A stretch of 64,000 nucleotides of DNA from Sulfuricurvum sp. 17-40-25 (GCA_002282015.1 NCIJ01000001.1:124001-188000), one strand, 5' to 3'; shown: positions 1 to 9,057, numbered from the stretch's first letter. The notes: generated by a model from the letters alone, not told the origin. Numbers and translations: made by a program.

Positions 1-69
1 ATGCCAAAATCTAAAAACCTTGATGAAGTCAAAAAATTGATAAAATCTTCATCAACTGTTAAATTCTAG
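1..69 (+). CDS. C-terminal end of the upstream gene, probably the iron-sulfur subunit of succinate dehydrogenase/fumarate reductase (partial)
   Basis: Frame 1 is open from the first base to a TAG at 67-69 and encodes a lysine-rich tail ending in STVKF. The next gene starts 8 bases later with an AGGAG ribosome binding site overlapping this stop, so the two are co-transcribed. The downstream gene is an HdrB-like SdhE/MfrE subunit, which in Campylobacterota normally follows the flavoprotein and iron-sulfur subunits. The identity as SdhB/MfrB therefore comes only from context; the 22 visible residues carry no diagnostic motif. The ATG at position 1 is internal, not a start. Confidence 0.5.
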   Translation: MPKSKNLDEVKKLIKSSSTVKF

Positions 70-77
70 GAGTAACA

Positions 78-956
78 ATGGAAAAGCTTAGATACGCACT
101 ATATACCGGCTGTACTGCTCGCGAAAGTACTCCTGAACTTCTCAAGTCAACGTTGGCAGTAGCTGAAAAATTAGGCATTGAACTGATCTTATTGGACGAA
201 GCGACCTGTTGCGGTGCTTCTCACCTACAAGATTACGATGACATGTTATCGTTGGTACTCAATGCTCGTAATATTTGTTACGCTGAAAAATTGGGGCTTA
301 CCATGGTTACAATCTGTAATACATGTCAGCTCAATACCGCTATGACCAAGCACCGTCTTGATACCAATCCTGCACTCAAAGCAAAAGTCAATGAAAAGCT
401 TGCAGAAGTAGGATTAGAGTACAAAGGTACCTCTGAAGTTACTCACTTTTTATACGCGATTATTCAAGACTACGGCTTGGATAATCTATCACAAAAGGTC
501 AATGTACCTCTTAGCCAATTTAACATTGCACCGTTTTACGGGTGTCATAACATCCGTCCATCAGAGCTTCAAAATATCTCCAATGGCGGTGAAAACCCAT
601 ACAACCCTACATCACTTGATGATCTTATCATCGCGTGTGGTGGAAACAACGTTGATTACGATGCTAAAAACAAATGTTGCGGATTCCATGCAGAGCTCCA
701 ATCTCCGCATACTGCGGCTGTCTTGACAGGAAATGCCCTCTCAGGTGCAATCGATGCCAATGCAGACTGGATGGTAACCCCTTGCCCTCTGTGTCATCTA
801 AAACTTGATGTACAACACCACAGTGCTTCAAAAGCAATTGGTCGTGAAGTTAAACTCCCTGTTTTGCATATGCCACAAATGGTAGGACTTGCACTTGGTT
901 GTACTCCTGCTGAGCTTGGATTACAACACCACGTTACCAGAGTTAATTTCGTTTAA
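78..956 (+). CDS. sdhE: HdrB-like CCG-domain subunit SdhE/MfrE of succinate dehydrogenase or methylmenaquinol:fumarate reductase
   Basis: 292 residues with two cysteine-rich CCG domains. The first has C12, C44-C45 and C80-x-x-C83; the second has C156, C200-C201 and C236-x-x-C239, the pattern that binds unusual Fe-S clusters in heterodisulfide reductase HdrB. In Wolinella and Campylobacter this subunit (SdhE/MfrE) replaces the usual haem-bearing membrane anchor and passes electrons between the quinone pool and the SdhAB/MfrAB core. A strong AGGAG site precedes the ATG, and a hairpin follows the stop, so this is the last gene of its operon. Whether the complex oxidises succinate or reduces fumarate with low-potential menaquinol cannot be decided without the catalytic subunits. 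Confidence 0.85.
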   Translation: MEKLRYALYTGCTARESTPELLKSTLAVAEKLGIELILLDEATCCGASHLQDYDDMLSLVLNARNICYAEKLGLTMVTICNTCQLNTAMTKHRLDTNPALKAKVNEKLAEVGLEYKGTSEVTHFLYAIIQDYGLDNLSQKVNVPLSQFNIAPFYGCHNIRPSELQNISNGGENPYNPTSLDDLIIACGGNNVDYDAKNKCCGFHAELQSPHTAAVLTGNALSGAIDANADWMVTPCPLCHLKLDVQHHSASKAIGREVKLPVLHMPQMVGLALGCTPAELGLQHHVTRVNFV

Positions 957-965
957 TTACTGCTC

Positions 966-994
966 TTTAGAGAGGGACTTTTCTCCTCTCTAAA
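966..994. terminator. Bidirectional hairpin between the convergent sdhE and mog genes
   Basis: A perfect 10-bp inverted repeat (TTTAGAGAGG, 9-base loop, CCTCTCTAAA) lies between the two stop codons. It probably terminates both the sdhE operon and the long minus-strand operon. The U-tracts are weak, so its efficiency is uncertain. Confidence 0.55.
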
Positions 995-1006
995 AATCTC
1001 CTTCTT

Positions 1007-1534
1007 TTACCCTTGTTTTGGACGAAATACCTTGATCACTTCTTCATTACACTCTAAATAAGGTCCTTCAATCAAATCAATACAGTACGGAACCGCGGGA
1101 AAAACAGCGTCTAAACACTCTCTAATCGACTTTGGTTTACCGGGAAGATTGATAATCAGGGATTGCCCACGAACCCCCGCAGTCTGTCGTGAAAGAATTG
1201 CAGTAGGGACGTACTGTAAGCTAACAGAGCGCATCAACTCACCAAACCCTGGCATCATCTTCTCGCAAACGTTTTGAGTGGCTTCAGGGGTAACGTCGCG
1301 TAATGCAGGTCCCGTTCCTCCTGTTGTAACTACCAAACAACACCCTTGCACATCACACAACTCTATCATCGTAGCTTCAATCGTATTTTGGTCATCAGGG
1401 ATACAGCGATACACAATCTCATGTTCGGATGTTAGATAATCTTTCATCGTATCTTGAATGGCTGCCCCTGAAATATCCTCATAAATTCCTGCACTGGCAC
1501 GATCAGATGCCGTGATAACTCCAATTTTAATCAT
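1007..1534 (-). CDS. mog: Molybdopterin adenylyltransferase (MogA/MoaB family)
   Basis: 175 residues, the normal size of MogA/MoaB proteins. The family adenylylates molybdopterin ahead of molybdate insertion in molybdenum-cofactor synthesis in the cytoplasm. The nucleotide/pterin-binding motif TTGGTGPALRDVTPEA lies mid-protein, followed by LSRQTAGVRGQSLIINLPGKP, both characteristic of the MoCF fold. It is the last gene of the minus-strand run and overlaps the bioV stop by 4 bases, so it is translationally coupled. Molybdoenzymes such as nitrate reductase or formate dehydrogenase are expected elsewhere in the genome. MogA and MoaB cannot be separated with certainty by eye. Confidence 0.85.
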   Translation of the reverse strand: MIKIGVITASDRASAGIYEDISGAAIQDTMKDYLTSEHEIVYRCIPDDQNTIEATMIELCDVQGCCLVVTTGGTGPALRDVTPEATQNVCEKMMPGFGELMRSVSLQYVPTAILSRQTAGVRGQSLIINLPGKPKSIRECLDAVFPAVPYCIDLIEGPYLECNEEVIKVFRPKQG

Positions 1535-2046
1535 TTACACTCCTGTAAAAAATGGTTTGCGTTTGGTAAAGATGTCACTGTTGCATAGTTAAGAAAAAAA
1601 TCACGTGCTTCAGCAGCATTAACAATGCGGTCTTTCAGTCCCACATAGACTTCTATGCGAATCCCTTTGTCTAAGATTTTTTGCACTAGAGACTCATCCC
1701 ATACAAACTTCAATAACTCATTAAGCTCTTCTATTGTCCCAATATTGACATCCACGTCTTGTATTTCACCTGGAGCAAAACAGCCTTGAATAAAACGTTT
1801 GCAATAGTTTTCTGGATCTGAAAAAAAACTGGCAAGCTGTAATCGCTGAAAGGAACTTTTAGTATTTTGAAAAAAAGCGGGTGAAAATAGCTGTAAAGTA
1901 TCGATACGGCTATTCGTATTTACAGCATGGAGAGCTGCTTTTATTGCTCCATAACTAAATCCAGCTACCGTATAATCGCTATGTGAAATATAAGCATCAA
2001 AAAAATGCTTATCATTCGTGAGCGAAAACCCACTATAAAATGTCAT
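1531..2046 (-). CDS. bioV: Pimeloyl-ACP methyl ester esterase, BioV type (biotin synthesis)
   Basis: 171-residue alpha/beta hydrolase matching the short BioV esterases of Helicobacter and Campylobacter, which replace BioH in releasing pimeloyl-ACP from its methyl ester to start biotin ring assembly. The nucleophile elbow GFSYG places Ser at residue 31; likely partners are Asp139 (in GLKDR) and His165 (in NANHF). BioV is much shorter than BioH (about 255 residues). The ORF overlaps the end of the FtsH-like gene by 14 bases and the start of mog by 4, so all three appear co-translated. No other biotin gene is in the window, so the assignment rests on family resemblance and the triad. Confidence 0.75.
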   Translation of the reverse strand: MTFYSGFSLTNDKHFFDAYISHSDYTVAGFSYGAIKAALHAVNTNSRIDTLQLFSPAFFQNTKSSFQRLQLASFFSDPENYCKRFIQGCFAPGEIQDVDVNIGTIEELNELLKFVWDESLVQKILDKGIRIEVYVGLKDRIVNAAEARDFFLNYATVTSLPNANHFLQECK

Positions 2047-3697
2047 TCATCGTCTCTTTTGCCAATGCTTTTGAAATCTGCTCATATTCGCTTAAAATAG
2101 ACTCAAGTTTATCAACCTGGCTGCTATGACGTTCTAATATCATCTTGATCTCTGCATATAACCGTTGCAATAAATCACTGCAAGCATTTTCAGTCGGTAG
2201 CAGTGATGTTCCCATTCCATAGTCGTAAATCATCGCATGAACCAATTCACGTGCGGACGTGAGATCATGAGAGGCATTAGATGCATGCTCTCCGAATTGG
2301 AGATCACATGCAGCTATTCCTGCTAAGTGTATGCGAATTTGAGACTCTATTTCGTGTTTTAATAATGGCTCGGCACTTGGTGGTGTAATCGAATCGTTAC
2401 TCAAAGTGATTTTTTCATACGGTAAATCTGTCCAAGTTGCTGCAAATACCTTACCTGCTTGATAACGGGCTTGATAGTGGCGTTGCTGTTCTGATAGCAT
2501 CGCTATTTTTTTCTTCCCAAACATCACTTTGTCTTTTACCGCTAAAAAGTGCTCCATTTTAACTTGGAACTCATTTTTTCGCAAACATAATAATGCCGCT
2601 TCATTTGCCAATGCTGCAAGTGAGGCACCGTTGAACCCTACTGTCATTTTTGCTATTTCATCAATCGAAAGTTCGTTTGGGATATTGTGAAGATACTTTT
2701 CCAATATCGAAGCACGTTCACTCGCGGTTGGAAGCTCTACAAAAATACGGCGATCAAATCGTCCTGCCCGCAACAGCGCATTGTCCATGACCTCAATATT
2801 GTTAGTAGCGGCAATGACAATAATACCAGCGGTATCTTCAAATCCATCCATCTCGGTAAGGAGTTGGTTAAGTGTCCCCTCACGTTCATCATTGCGTCCG
2901 CCATCACGCTTTTTACCTACTGCATCAATTTCATCGATAAAAATAATAGAAGGAGCATTCTTTTTGGCGGCGGCAAAAAGTTCATGGACTCTTTTTGCTC
3001 CCATTCCCACATATATCTGGACAAAAGAAGCACCGCTTTGATAGAAAAAAGGGACATCCGCTTCTGCGGCCACTGCTTTGGCTATCATCGTTTTACCCAC
3101 ACCCGGAGGTCCTACGAGTAAAACACCACGCGGCATTCGTGCACCAAAGTTGTAATAACGTTTTGGATTGCGTAAAAAATCAATAATTTCTTCGAGTTCT
3201 TCTTTTACGTCACTAATCCCGCCGATATCACTAAAGCGTACATTTGATTTTACAGGTACAACGGATGTGTTGCTAACACTCTCTGGCTCATTTGATTTTG
3301 CGGGAATGGGTTCTTCAGTACGCTGTATAGAATCTAAACCAAAACGCCCTTTATACACCCATCCCAATGTACCAAGAATACCCCCAACCATCACGATAAA
3401 AACAATCCAGCCATAACTGGATTTTTCTTCGAGTCGTAACTGTGCAATAAGCTCCTGAGATAGCTGTGCAGACTGTATTTTTACAACACCGTAATCACGC
3501 GTTGTAAGATACGTATACTCACCATCCATAACAGCACTATCAACTGTTCCTGCACTAATGAGATGAGACGCTTCTGCTAAAGATACCGTATCCGTACTGT
3601 CACGTAGTAACGCATACATCAATAGAAGAACAATGATCCCCCCAGAGACAAGAAGAATAAGTTGATTACGATTAAAATTGGGCCACGTTATGTTCAT
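2033..3697 (-). CDS. FtsH-like AAA+ membrane protein lacking the zinc-protease motif
   Basis: 554 residues with the FtsH layout: membrane segments at about 12-31 and 95-116 with a short periplasmic domain between, then an AAA module with Walker A GPPGVGKT (196-203), Walker B IIFIDEID (251-258) and an SRH ending GRFDRR (312-317). The C-terminal region aligns with the FtsH peptidase domain and keeps the Asp corresponding to the third zinc ligand (D478, in SHDL). However, the HEAGH zinc motif reads YQAGK (412-416), losing both histidines and the catalytic Glu. It should therefore be an ATPase/unfoldase or chaperone, not a protease. It resembles H. pylori HP0286, which sits beside the same MtaB, MscS and AroB genes. 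The start overlaps mtaB by 26 bases. Confidence 0.85.
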   Translation of the reverse strand: MNITWPNFNRNQLILLVSGGIIVLLLMYALLRDSTDTVSLAEASHLISAGTVDSAVMDGEYTYLTTRDYGVVKIQSAQLSQELIAQLRLEEKSSYGWIVFIVMVGGILGTLGWVYKGRFGLDSIQRTEEPIPAKSNEPESVSNTSVVPVKSNVRFSDIGGISDVKEELEEIIDFLRNPKRYYNFGARMPRGVLLVGPPGVGKTMIAKAVAAEADVPFFYQSGASFVQIYVGMGAKRVHELFAAAKKNAPSIIFIDEIDAVGKKRDGGRNDEREGTLNQLLTEMDGFEDTAGIIVIAATNNIEVMDNALLRAGRFDRRIFVELPTASERASILEKYLHNIPNELSIDEIAKMTVGFNGASLAALANEAALLCLRKNEFQVKMEHFLAVKDKVMFGKKKIAMLSEQQRHYQARYQAGKVFAATWTDLPYEKITLSNDSITPPSAEPLLKHEIESQIRIHLAGIAACDLQFGEHASNASHDLTSARELVHAMIYDYGMGTSLLPTENACSDLLQRLYAEIKMILERHSSQVDKLESILSEYEQISKALAKETMNDIL

Positions 3698-4916
3698 CTT
3701 CTACCTCATATTTTTCGATTTGAACCCAATTTCCGGATAAATCTTCATTTGAATGGATCAATATTTTATTAAAAAACTGATCCAATCCACTGTATATTCC
3801 ATCGTTTTCCGATTCTACCAAAACATCCAAAGGAATCTTTACGTTTTGACGAAATGCACGATTATTTGTTTCAATCATGGCCGTTAATTCTCGCATACGG
3901 GCACTCGAAACAGCACCGTTAACCTCAGGTTTCATCGTGGCACTTGGCGTTCCATCACGCTTAGAGTACGTAAAAGGGTGAAGATGCGTCAAATGCAGCT
4001 GTGCGGCGTTTCTCATCGCTTCTTTCCACAGTTCGTCGGTCTCACCGGGATGTCCTACAATAAAATCGGTACCCAGCGCAAAACCTTTGGAGTGGAGTAA
4101 ATCAAATAACTGCACATCGCTCTCAAAACGGTTACGGCGATTCATGATTTTGAGCATTTCATTCGAACTGTGCTGAATGGCAATGTGTAAATGACGTTCC
4201 AACCATGGCTCATCCAAGATCTCACGAAATGCATCATTGATTTGGATGGGCTCTAGACTCCCTACTCGAATACGGCGAACCCCTCGGATCATTGACATCT
4301 TTTTCATCAATTCCGCGATGTTTTTTCCCTCACCTTGCCCATAGCTTCCAACATTAGTACCGGTAAGGACAAACTCCCCAAAACCATTTCCAGCTAAACG
4401 ATTGACCTGCTCTAAAATCTTTGTTTCATCCATATTGCGTGAATCACCGCGAACGAAGGGAATAATACAATAGCTGCATCGGAAATTACAGCCCTCTTGT
4501 ATTTTAATAAATGCTCTGGATTTTCCGATAAATTCATCTACAATGGCATCATCGATGTAATTCAAATCCCCTATTTCATAAAACCGTTCTTCTTGAGAGA
4601 GCAGTGTATCGATTTTCATTTTTTCAGACTGACCGAAGACCCCATGAACTTTGTTAGCACCAAAAAGGCTTTCCCCTTTGGTATGCGCTCCACATCCGGT
4701 CAAAAAAAGCTTTTTACCTTGTTTTTCAATACTGTTTATGTAGCCGCGTACACTGACATCGGCACCGTTAGTCACGGTACAAGAGTTTACAACCACAATG
4801 TGGGCATCACTCTCATTTTCCGTTACCTCATACTGTGTCAATGCACCCATCATCACCTGAGAGTCGTAAACATTGGTTCGGCACCCGAAGGTTTTGAAAT
4901 AGACTTTTTCTTTCAT
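3672..4916 (-). CDS. mtaB: tRNA t6A37 methylthiotransferase MtaB (radical SAM)
   Basis: 414 residues. It adds a methylthio group to N6-threonylcarbamoyladenosine at position 37 of ANN-decoding tRNAs. The N-terminal UPF0004 domain carries the auxiliary-cluster cysteines C12, C46 and C75; the radical SAM triad is C143-x3-C147-x2-C150 (CNFRCSYC); a TRAM-like C-terminal region follows. The sequence fits MtaB better than MiaB. Its substrate modification depends on the t6A pathway, to which TsaE in the same gene run belongs. It overlaps mscS by 4 bases and the FtsH-like gene by 26, indicating one transcript. Confidence 0.85.
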   Translation of the reverse strand: MKEKVYFKTFGCRTNVYDSQVMMGALTQYEVTENESDAHIVVVNSCTVTNGADVSVRGYINSIEKQGKKLFLTGCGAHTKGESLFGANKVHGVFGQSEKMKIDTLLSQEERFYEIGDLNYIDDAIVDEFIGKSRAFIKIQEGCNFRCSYCIIPFVRGDSRNMDETKILEQVNRLAGNGFGEFVLTGTNVGSYGQGEGKNIAELMKKMSMIRGVRRIRVGSLEPIQINDAFREILDEPWLERHLHIAIQHSSNEMLKIMNRRNRFESDVQLFDLLHSKGFALGTDFIVGHPGETDELWKEAMRNAAQLHLTHLHPFTYSKRDGTPSATMKPEVNGAVSSARMRELTAMIETNNRAFRQNVKIPLDVLVESENDGIYSGLDQFFNKILIHSNEDLSGNWVQIEKYEVEDEHNVAQF

Positions 4917-6532
4917 GCATCGTCCATAACAGGCTGCTGTTTTTTCTCAATTGGACCCGTATAAAACGTTTGTGTAGGGTAAGCAATAGCAATGTCATAT
5001 TCGGCATTAAATGCATCTATAATCTCAGCTGAAATCGTACTGCGTAAGGTTAATGTAGCATAGGCATTCGTTAAATACCATCCACTCACTTTTAAGCCAT
5101 TTGGTTCAATAAACGTAAAAATCCTCGGCTCAACATTAGCATTTTTCAAACTGTAACGATCCCGTAGCTTATTGATTTGCTTACGCGTCATTTCGGTATA
5201 CCCTTTGGAATACTTTCGACATATCTCTTTGACAATAAGCGTCGCTTTTTTGTGATTAGAAGCAAACGTAATTGTAATATCCACCCCATCCCATACTGTA
5301 CTAAGTGTACCATGACTGTAGTTGGCGATCAAAGAGGTGAAAATGTAATTATTAGGGATAAATATAATCCGACCCGCACGTCTGTTTTGCATTACTGTCG
5401 TCAATGTTATATCTTCATGAATGGTAATACGTTGAAGTGAAATATCAAGGACATCTCCTACGTAAACCATACCATCCTTTTCAACACGGATACGATTGCC
5501 TACATGAATGGATCCCCCAAATACGATAACAAACCATCCGATAATGGACATAAACCAGTCACGTAGGGCAATTGCAAGACCCGCAGATGCAAAACCAAGC
5601 ACGGTCGCTATGTATCCAACGTTGTCCATAAAGGTGAAGATCAAGACAATAATGACCAAAGTAACGGTTACAAATGTCAGAATTTTATTCGCCATGTAAA
5701 AACGTTCATTATCCGTAATGTACCGCTTCACAATCCGTTTGATCAAAAATGCAATCACAAACAGTACGATAATCACCCAACCGATATTTAACAGTTTATA
5801 GAGTTGATCTTTAATCTCTTTATTTATTTTTGCTTCGATGGACTCTATGCGTTTACCATACACATCTGCTGTAGAGGTCAAGGTATCAAGAGCCAGTTTG
5901 AACTTTTCTATTTGCAGGAGCGTAGCATCCAGCTCTACTTCATAATCTACTTTTGGATCAAGCTTCATCAGTTGGCGATATAGCGCCACTTGACGTTCCA
6001 TAATATCGGTAAGCTCTCTAAGTTCGTCTGCTTTTACTTCATAATCTTTATATTGACCATCAAGGCGCTTGATATACGACAATCCCGTAATAATGGCAAA
6101 TGGATTGCTTATTTTAGGAGTCTCTTCAACCGTATCGGGTTTTAACAAGCTAGCAAATGGTGAAGGTCCTTGTGATCTAAACCCATCAATCTGATCCAAT
6201 AGCACTTTTTCTTTTGCTTGTAAAGCCTCAATTTCCAATCGTAGTTCGCTCGTCATACGGCGATTCTTTAACTCACTAATACGGCGATGTACCTCACGTA
6301 GGCTTTTACGTGAAGCCTGATATGCCATATAAGAGTTATAGCTTTTAGTCCATATACTGCTGTCTTTTGTCAGCTCTTTTTTTATTTTTTCCAGTTCATG
6401 CTGGAGATTTTGAATCGTTACTTCTTTGGATTCGCCATCAATGAATTTGCTGTCCTTTTTAGGTGCTGCGTATACACTGCTAACAAGAAGAAAAGAAGTG
6501 AATATAAACGTAAAAAACCATTTCATGCTCAT
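4913..6532 (-). CDS. MscS-family mechanosensitive ion channel with long periplasmic coiled coil
   Basis: 539 residues: signal peptide (1-22), a long charged coiled-coil region (about 30-240), then three hydrophobic segments ending in VLGFASAGLAIALRDWF, the pore-lining TM3 signature of MscS, and a beta domain beginning HVGNRIRVEKDG. Such channels sit in the inner membrane and release solutes under hypo-osmotic shock; the large periplasmic extension resembles MscK/YbdG-type or Helicobacter HP0284-type proteins. It overlaps aroB and mtaB by 4 bases each. No potassium-dependence motif can be read, so the exact gating class is open. Confidence 0.85.
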   Translation of the reverse strand: MSMKWFFTFIFTSFLLVSSVYAAPKKDSKFIDGESKEVTIQNLQHELEKIKKELTKDSSIWTKSYNSYMAYQASRKSLREVHRRISELKNRRMTSELRLEIEALQAKEKVLLDQIDGFRSQGPSPFASLLKPDTVEETPKISNPFAIITGLSYIKRLDGQYKDYEVKADELRELTDIMERQVALYRQLMKLDPKVDYEVELDATLLQIEKFKLALDTLTSTADVYGKRIESIEAKINKEIKDQLYKLLNIGWVIIVLFVIAFLIKRIVKRYITDNERFYMANKILTFVTVTLVIIVLIFTFMDNVGYIATVLGFASAGLAIALRDWFMSIIGWFVIVFGGSIHVGNRIRVEKDGMVYVGDVLDISLQRITIHEDITLTTVMQNRRAGRIIFIPNNYIFTSLIANYSHGTLSTVWDGVDITITFASNHKKATLIVKEICRKYSKGYTEMTRKQINKLRDRYSLKNANVEPRIFTFIEPNGLKVSGWYLTNAYATLTLRSTISAEIIDAFNAEYDIAIAYPTQTFYTGPIEKKQQPVMDDA

Positions 6533-7578
6533 GCTCCTTCGTAACGTTTCAATACGTTCTTAACCTTATCAGAAGGAACGGTATCTATGATTTTAACGTC
6601 GCCAATAGAGTTAGGAAGTATAAAGGTAATGGACGCATCTGAACTTTTTTTATCCAGAAAAAAAGTTTGATAAAATTTTTCACAGTCCGCAATTGGATAG
6701 GTTAATGGTAGGTCATAACGCTGTAGTACGTCCCGAACACGCTTGGCTTCATCACTGCTCATCAACCCCATATCGCACGCCAGGTCATTCGCCATCATCA
6801 TCCCTATTGCGACACTCTCACCATGCAAATACGTCTCATAACGCGTTTCATTTTCGATAACATGACCAAAGGTGTGCCCATAATTAAGTGCCGCACGAAG
6901 ACCCTGCTCTTTTTCATCGGCTTCTACAACACGCGCTTTAGTCTGCACCGCTTGAGTAATCGCCTCTATAAGATTGTCTCCCTCGCGCAAATCATTGTTC
7001 TCTAACCATTTAAAAAACTGAGCATTAAAGGTCACTGCCATTTTTACGATCTCTGCAACGCCTGCTCCAAATTCTCTCGCAGGTAAAGTTTCTAAAAAAG
7101 AAGGATCAATATGAACCGCTTTAGGCTGATGAAAAGCACCAATTAAATTTTTGCCGTATTTATTGTTAATCCCTGTTTTTCCACCGACACTCGCGTCGAC
7201 TTGAGAAAGAAGTGTTGTAGGTATTTGGATAAAATCGATACCACGATTGTAAAGACTCGATGCAAATCCGCCCATATCACCGATCACACCTCCACCAAAT
7301 GCCACCAAAAGAGATTTTCGGTTTAAACGGTGATCAAACATACGATCCAAAATGAACTCAATACTTGCCCAGTTTTTATACTGTTCACCATCTGCAACGG
7401 TAATGATATATACTTCTTTGGCCTTCAGTTTTGAAAGTAGCGTTTGCAAATGCAGACCCGCTACTTTTGGATTGGTTAAAATCGCGACTTTTCCGTCATA
7501 TTTGATTTCGTTTAAAGGTCCAATATGAATTGGATAAGAGTCGTCAATGGTTCGATTAAGGGCAATATTGATCGTCAT
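6529..7578 (-). CDS. aroB: 3-dehydroquinate synthase
   Basis: 349 residues, the expected size for AroB, which converts DAHP to 3-dehydroquinate in the shikimate pathway using NAD and a divalent metal. Visible family motifs are AFGGGVIGDMGGFASSLYNRG (NAD-binding and active-site glycines), PTTLLSQVDASVGGKTGIN (substrate-binding lysines) and the metal ligands in LNYGHTFGHVIE. It heads the overlapping aroB-mscS-mtaB-FtsH-like-bioV-mog set; a 69-base gap separates it from the upstream TrkA-like gene. The order aroB-mscS-mtaB-ftsH-like also occurs in H. pylori. Confidence 0.95.
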   Translation of the reverse strand: MTINIALNRTIDDSYPIHIGPLNEIKYDGKVAILTNPKVAGLHLQTLLSKLKAKEVYIITVADGEQYKNWASIEFILDRMFDHRLNRKSLLVAFGGGVIGDMGGFASSLYNRGIDFIQIPTTLLSQVDASVGGKTGINNKYGKNLIGAFHQPKAVHIDPSFLETLPAREFGAGVAEIVKMAVTFNAQFFKWLENNDLREGDNLIEAITQAVQTKARVVEADEKEQGLRAALNYGHTFGHVIENETRYETYLHGESVAIGMMMANDLACDMGLMSSDEAKRVRDVLQRYDLPLTYPIADCEKFYQTFFLDKKSSDASITFILPNSIGDVKIIDTVPSDKVKNVLKRYEGA

Positions 7579-7623
7579 GCGGAGCCTAAATAATAAGTTA
7601 ATAATAGGCGTATAGTGTACTTC

Positions 7624-7647
7624 AAAGTCTCTTAAAAATAAGACTTT
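7624..7647 (-). terminator. Possible hairpin after the TrkA-like gene
   Basis: A 7-bp stem (AAAGTCT/AGACTTT) with a 10-base A-rich loop lies directly after the stop of the minus-strand TrkA-like gene. The stem is short and a downstream U-tract is poor on the minus strand, so it may only attenuate transcription into aroB. Confidence 0.3.
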
Positions 7648-9057
7648 TTAGATCTGAGTAGGGATAAATAGCTGATGATATGAATCGAGTTTTGTGTACA
7701 AAGTCTCCGAATCGGTTGCAAAAAAACGCTTCAAAGAATTTGCAAACATTTTTTCAGTAAAAGGTAAACACTGCAAGAAATTATCGTCCTCTTTTAAGAG
7801 ACGTATCGGGTTTTCTTCGGTTTCAATCACATGAATGGATTTTGAAAAAATATCAGAAAGATTGTTAAAATGCTCAATTACCTGTAAATTATTCGTTCGG
7901 TCGTCAACCACATAATCAATGAGTTCCAAGTCAAATCCTAACTGAGAAGCTACATCAAAAACGGTGGTAGAAATATGCTCAACATGATTTTCTTCACCCA
8001 ATATGACTACCGATTTGTCCAAAGCACCAAAAGAGCGTTCTGCAAATTTTAAAACGGGGACATTGCTCTTATAGAGACTGGAGCGAATTGCTTTTTGACT
8101 AAACATCTTTTGCGACACAATAAATAAGCCAATGTGATGTTTTTTAATGTCTTTGAGCATGATCTCATTATCAATAGCTGTATCGTATACAATTTCCACT
8201 TCAATATTCGTATCGATATACGATTTAATATGTTGCAAGCTGTCAATATTGCCAGGATTAACCACTTTTATGAGTAAAGGTTTGTTCAGTTTTTCATGAA
8301 TATAGACACTGCGACGTACCAATTCATGAATGTTTTTTGTTTTTTCAATTTCCATATCGATGTACAAATAAAGTTTGCTTCCAAATGGAGCTGGAAACTG
8401 CCCAAGTTCACGCTTAATGGCACGATATACTGATTTTAAAACATTGGGTTCTCCCACCAATACAAGCGTATCATTGGGTTGAATCATTTTTTGATCCGTT
8501 GGAATAATGAGCTGGCGATTACGGTAAATTGCGGCTATTTTCCAATTCTTTTGCTCAATAGCACCCAGATGGCGATACACAAAAGAGCTTCCAAAAGGGA
8601 CCAAAACCTCCATTATCTCACCATTTCCCAGGCCTATATTTTGCGCAAAAACAGGAATATTTGGGAGAAATTTAATCAAATTCAGACCAATGATTTGATG
8701 CATATTAACCCATTCAATCCCATCATCTTCATTTTTGGCATTCCATAAATCAAGTGCGATAATACGCATATTGGATTGAAAAAGACGGATATTTTTAATG
8801 GTATTTTCTAGGTCCGAAGGGTTTTCCATCACTAAAATAGTTTGAGAAAAATCCATTTTTAAGAGATTGGAAATTTTATAATTACTGGTAGGATCAAAGT
8901 TGAAAAATTTAAAACGTGCTGAATCATAACCCTCAAAAGACTCTTCTTCTTTGGATTGAACGACATAATAAACATTTTCACTCGTTTGAGTACCAACGAC
9001 ACTCTGGATAAAATGCCGTCCAATAATCCCATCGACAACGATTAAAATCTTTTTCAT
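7648..9057 (-). CDS. TrkA-like protein with nucleotide-binding and RCK-type domains
   Basis: 469 residues, no signal peptide. The N-terminus (IKILIVVDG-type start and VVGT) suggests a Rossmann-like fold. Residues about 140-215 contain NGEIMEVLVPFGSSFVYRHLG and PNDTLVLVGEPNVLKSVYRAI, typical of a TrkA-C/RCK regulatory domain that binds nucleotides or ions in potassium-transport gating subunits. The C-terminal half is a second alpha/beta region without a motif I recognise. The closest match in my knowledge is a Campylobacterota family annotated as TrkA-C-domain proteins (COG3400-like). Its partner channel is not next door. It has its own likely promoter upstream. Confidence 0.6.
   Translation of the reverse strand: MKKILIVVDGIIGRHFIQSVVGTQTSENVYYVVQSKEEESFEGYDSARFKFFNFDPTSNYKISNLLKMDFSQTILVMENPSDLENTIKNIRLFQSNMRIIALDLWNAKNEDDGIEWVNMHQIIGLNLIKFLPNIPVFAQNIGLGNGEIMEVLVPFGSSFVYRHLGAIEQKNWKIAAIYRNRQLIIPTDQKMIQPNDTLVLVGEPNVLKSVYRAIKRELGQFPAPFGSKLYLYIDMEIEKTKNIHELVRRSVYIHEKLNKPLLIKVVNPGNIDSLQHIKSYIDTNIEVEIVYDTAIDNEIMLKDIKKHHIGLFIVSQKMFSQKAIRSSLYKSNVPVLKFAERSFGALDKSVVILGEENHVEHISTTVFDVASQLGFDLELIDYVVDDRTNNLQVIEHFNNLSDIFSKSIHVIETEENPIRLLKEDDNFLQCLPFTEKMFANSLKRFFATDSETLYTKLDSYHQLFIPTQI

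Noticed and set aside
2687-3121. 144-codon plus-strand ORF inside the FtsH-like gene
   Set aside because: It mirrors the conserved AAA domain on the other strand and shows no family features.
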